This document shows, one piece after another, positions 39,124 through 40,645 of a DNA stretch of 40,645 bases; the first letter of the stretch is position 1, and each line of letters starts with the position of its first letter. Source of the DNA: an uncultured Collinsella sp. (GTDB taxonomy: Bacteria > Actinomycetota > Coriobacteriia > Coriobacteriales > Coriobacteriaceae); assembly GCA_934646965.1 (NCBI GenBank), contig CAKUEZ010000007.1, positions 1-40,645 on the forward strand, written 5' to 3'. The translations under genes and the position numbers were made by a program. The notes beneath the pieces were generated by a model. That model searched no databases and was not told the origin of the DNA. It saw nothing but the letters and a program-made list of their open reading frames with translations.

Positions 39124-39130
39124 GCAGACG

Positions 39131-40636
39131 CTATGCCTCCGCGCAGAGCGGCTCGAGGGTGGCGGTGCCGCCCTCGATAACGCTCAGGTACGCACGGCCC
39201 GTGCGCCTCACCGCTGCAGACTGAACGCGATTGATCTCTTCCTCGAGAATCTGGTTGACGCGCTCGTGGCGGCGGTTCTCCATAACGCCGGCGGCAATGG
39301 CCTCGGCACGCTCGATACCCTCGCGGGAGATGCGGGCGGTGTCCTCGGGGAACACGGCGCTGTGGCGACCGACATAAGCGGGAGCCGCGGGCGCGGGAGC
39401 AGGAGCGGCCACGAAGGCGGCGACGGGAGCGGGCTCGCTGATCTCGTCCAGAATTGCGGCTGCGGCTGCCCACATGCCCTCATGACCGGAGTAATCGGCC
39501 ATGGGTACGTCCTGCTCGGAGGCAGCGCCGGCGGTCTCGTCGACTGCGACGGACTGGGCCGCAGAGACGGGGGCATCTGCCGGAGCAGCTACCACATACG
39601 GCATGTCGTTCGAGATCACCGGCTCGTCCAGGTCGTCGAGGTCGATGGCCGTGGCGGCGGCATCGGTGATGATAGGCATATTGGCAATATTGGTGTTATA
39701 CGGCACGGCACCGGCAGCCTGCTGCTGGGCGGGAGCGCCCCAAAGCGAGCTTTCGGCAGCACGACGGGCGGCAATGGTCTCCTCGTCGACAGCCAGCGGC
39801 TCGTCGGCGTAGGGGTCGACCGCAGAAGCCGGGGTCACGGGCACGGCAGTGTCGTACGTAACGGTCTGAGCCGAAGCGTAGGCAGCACCAGGGGCCGCAT
39901 AGCCGGTACCCGACGCGGCATTGTTGGCGGCGTTGGCCACGAGCGCCACAAAGGCGGCCGTACTGCCTGCAGGGGCAGCTTGCGAGCCCGAGACGGCGCG
40001 TGCGGCGGCAGCGATGTCATCGCGATTGTAGGAACCGGTCTGCCCGCCGTAGGTAAGCTCATCGATGGCGACCTGATAGACATCGCGCGAGCGCGCAGGG
40101 TCGCAGCTGACCGGCGAATCATCGTCGAGCATGCTGTCGATCATGGACCAGGCGTCGGCCTCGCTCATGGCATCTGCGGCGCGGGCGATGGTGGGTACAC
40201 CGTCGTCCGCATGGCAGCGCTGGAAGGCACCGGTCAGGCCGGAGAAGACCGAGGAAGGCTGCGCGGCATTGGGCTGCGCGGCATTGGGCTGAGCGGCAGA
40301 CGCGGCGGCCTGAGGGGCGGCATACTGCTGAGCCGGAATCGAGGCAGTCTTGAACTCGTTGCGGGTTCGGCCAAACTGTGCGGCGCCACCCATGGCGTCG
40401 GGCTCGAACAAGCGCTCGGCATGCTGAGCACGATATTCAGAAATGCCCAGCGAGGCGGCATAGATTCCCACGCCCGCCACGGCACCCACGGCAAACGGCA
40501 CAGCGCCCGCGACGACCGTCTCGTTCACCGACGAAAACGGCAGCGTGGCAGCATACATCACCACGGGAGCGGCAAGGCCGATTCCGCAGGAAAGTCCAGC
40601 AAGGACTGCTCGTTGTGTTGCATCAGAAGAAGCCAT
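39131..40636 (-). CDS. Ala/Pro-rich membrane-anchored protein of unknown function
   Basis: The ATG at 40636 follows GGAGAG at the window edge and gives 501 residues. Residues about 8-30 and 41-63 are membrane helices (AGLSCGIGLAAPVVMYAATL and VAGAVPFAVGAVAGVGIYAA). The rest is cytoplasmic or extracytoplasmic, rich in Ala, Pro and Asp, with AAQPNAAQPNAAQPS coded by a 15-bp tandem (40261-40290). Small ordered islands are ADAWSMIDSMLDDDSPVSCD, SRDVYQVAIDELTYGG and a C-terminal helix ERAEAIAAGVMENRRHERVN then ILEEEINRVQSA. No family is recognised. The C-terminal conserved-looking helix and its cotranscription with VanZ suggest an envelope or division role, which is only inference. Confidence 0.7.
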   Translation of the reverse strand: MASSDATQRAVLAGLSCGIGLAAPVVMYAATLPFSSVNETVVAGAVPFAVGAVAGVGIYAASLGISEYRAQHAERLFEPDAMGGAAQFGRTRNEFKTASIPAQQYAAPQAAASAAQPNAAQPNAAQPSSVFSGLTGAFQRCHADDGVPTIARAADAMSEADAWSMIDSMLDDDSPVSCDPARSRDVYQVAIDELTYGGQTGSYNRDDIAAAARAVSGSQAAPAGSTAAFVALVANAANNAASGTGYAAPGAAYASAQTVTYDTAVPVTPASAVDPYADEPLAVDEETIAARRAAESSLWGAPAQQQAAGAVPYNTNIANMPIITDAAATAIDLDDLDEPVISNDMPYVVAAPADAPVSAAQSVAVDETAGAASEQDVPMADYSGHEGMWAAAAAILDEISEPAPVAAFVAAPAPAPAAPAYVGRHSAVFPEDTARISREGIERAEAIAAGVMENRRHERVNQILEEEINRVQSAAVRRTGRAYLSVIEGGTATLEPLCAEA

Positions 40637-40645
40637 GAGCTCTCC

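Overview
The window looks like a piece of a gut Coriobacteriia genome, most likely Collinsella or a close relative. I base this on the moderately high G+C core genes with C-ending codons, a sufCBDSU operon with a divergent Rrf2 regulator, the paired NifU-like scaffold and GGGtGRT genes, the abundance of intergenic palindromes, and family resemblance of the cell-surface proteins. The genus assignment is inference.

Left part (1-11,331) is accessory DNA, more AT-rich and mostly on the minus strand. It starts with a secreted N-acetylmuramoyl-L-alanine amidase that runs off the left edge and ends in GC-rich 92-residue repeats. Next come a DUF2971-like gene, a broken HicB-type antitoxin with an intact palindromic operator, a small membrane protein, and a graveyard of transposase remnants (IS256-like and IS1595-like). 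Two gene sets then look like conflict or signalling systems. One is an SMC/ABC-type ATPase translationally coupled to a Cys-cluster protein with a PD-(D/E)xK-like D...ExK motif. The other is an operon of a SatD-like protein, which I read as a possible class III nucleotide-cyclase relative, a DUF3307 multi-pass membrane protein and a small unknown protein. Its promoter carries three 17-bp dyads spaced exactly 29 bp apart.

Middle part (11,332-31,412) is mostly core. It holds cell-envelope genes (two GT2 glycosyltransferases, an acyltransferase 3 gene with an in-frame TGA, a polytopic membrane protein), an AAA-ATPase-like/DUF1703 protein, and a secreted, sortase-type lysozyme-like protein. An orphan HEPN (HepT/HI0074-like) gene follows the Rrf2 regulator. 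Then come the sufC-B-D-S-U Fe-S assembly operon, a REP-associated tyrosine transposase, the Fe-S scaffold-like/GGGtGRT pair with a structured leader, two long REP-like hairpins sharing the same outer arms, and a NadB/fumarate-reductase-like flavoprotein. Three 31-bp inverted repeats (TGGGACA-N17-TGTCCCA type) flank the suf operon.

Right part (31,413-36,178) is an integrative-island end. It has a RhuM-family gene, an Abi-family remnant, and a three-gene toxin-antitoxin-chaperone operon (MqsR-MqsA-SecB-like) bracketed by a 33-bp direct repeat. A tyrosine integrase with a frameshift at a G5 run inside a perfect hairpin follows. It ends at a tRNA cluster (two near-identical tRNA-Lys and tRNA-His, minus strand). 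Beyond that (36,179-40,645) the genome is housekeeping again: a PLP aminotransferase, a ROK sugar kinase that seems to use an ACG start, a VanZ-like protein and a large Ala/Pro-rich membrane-anchored protein.
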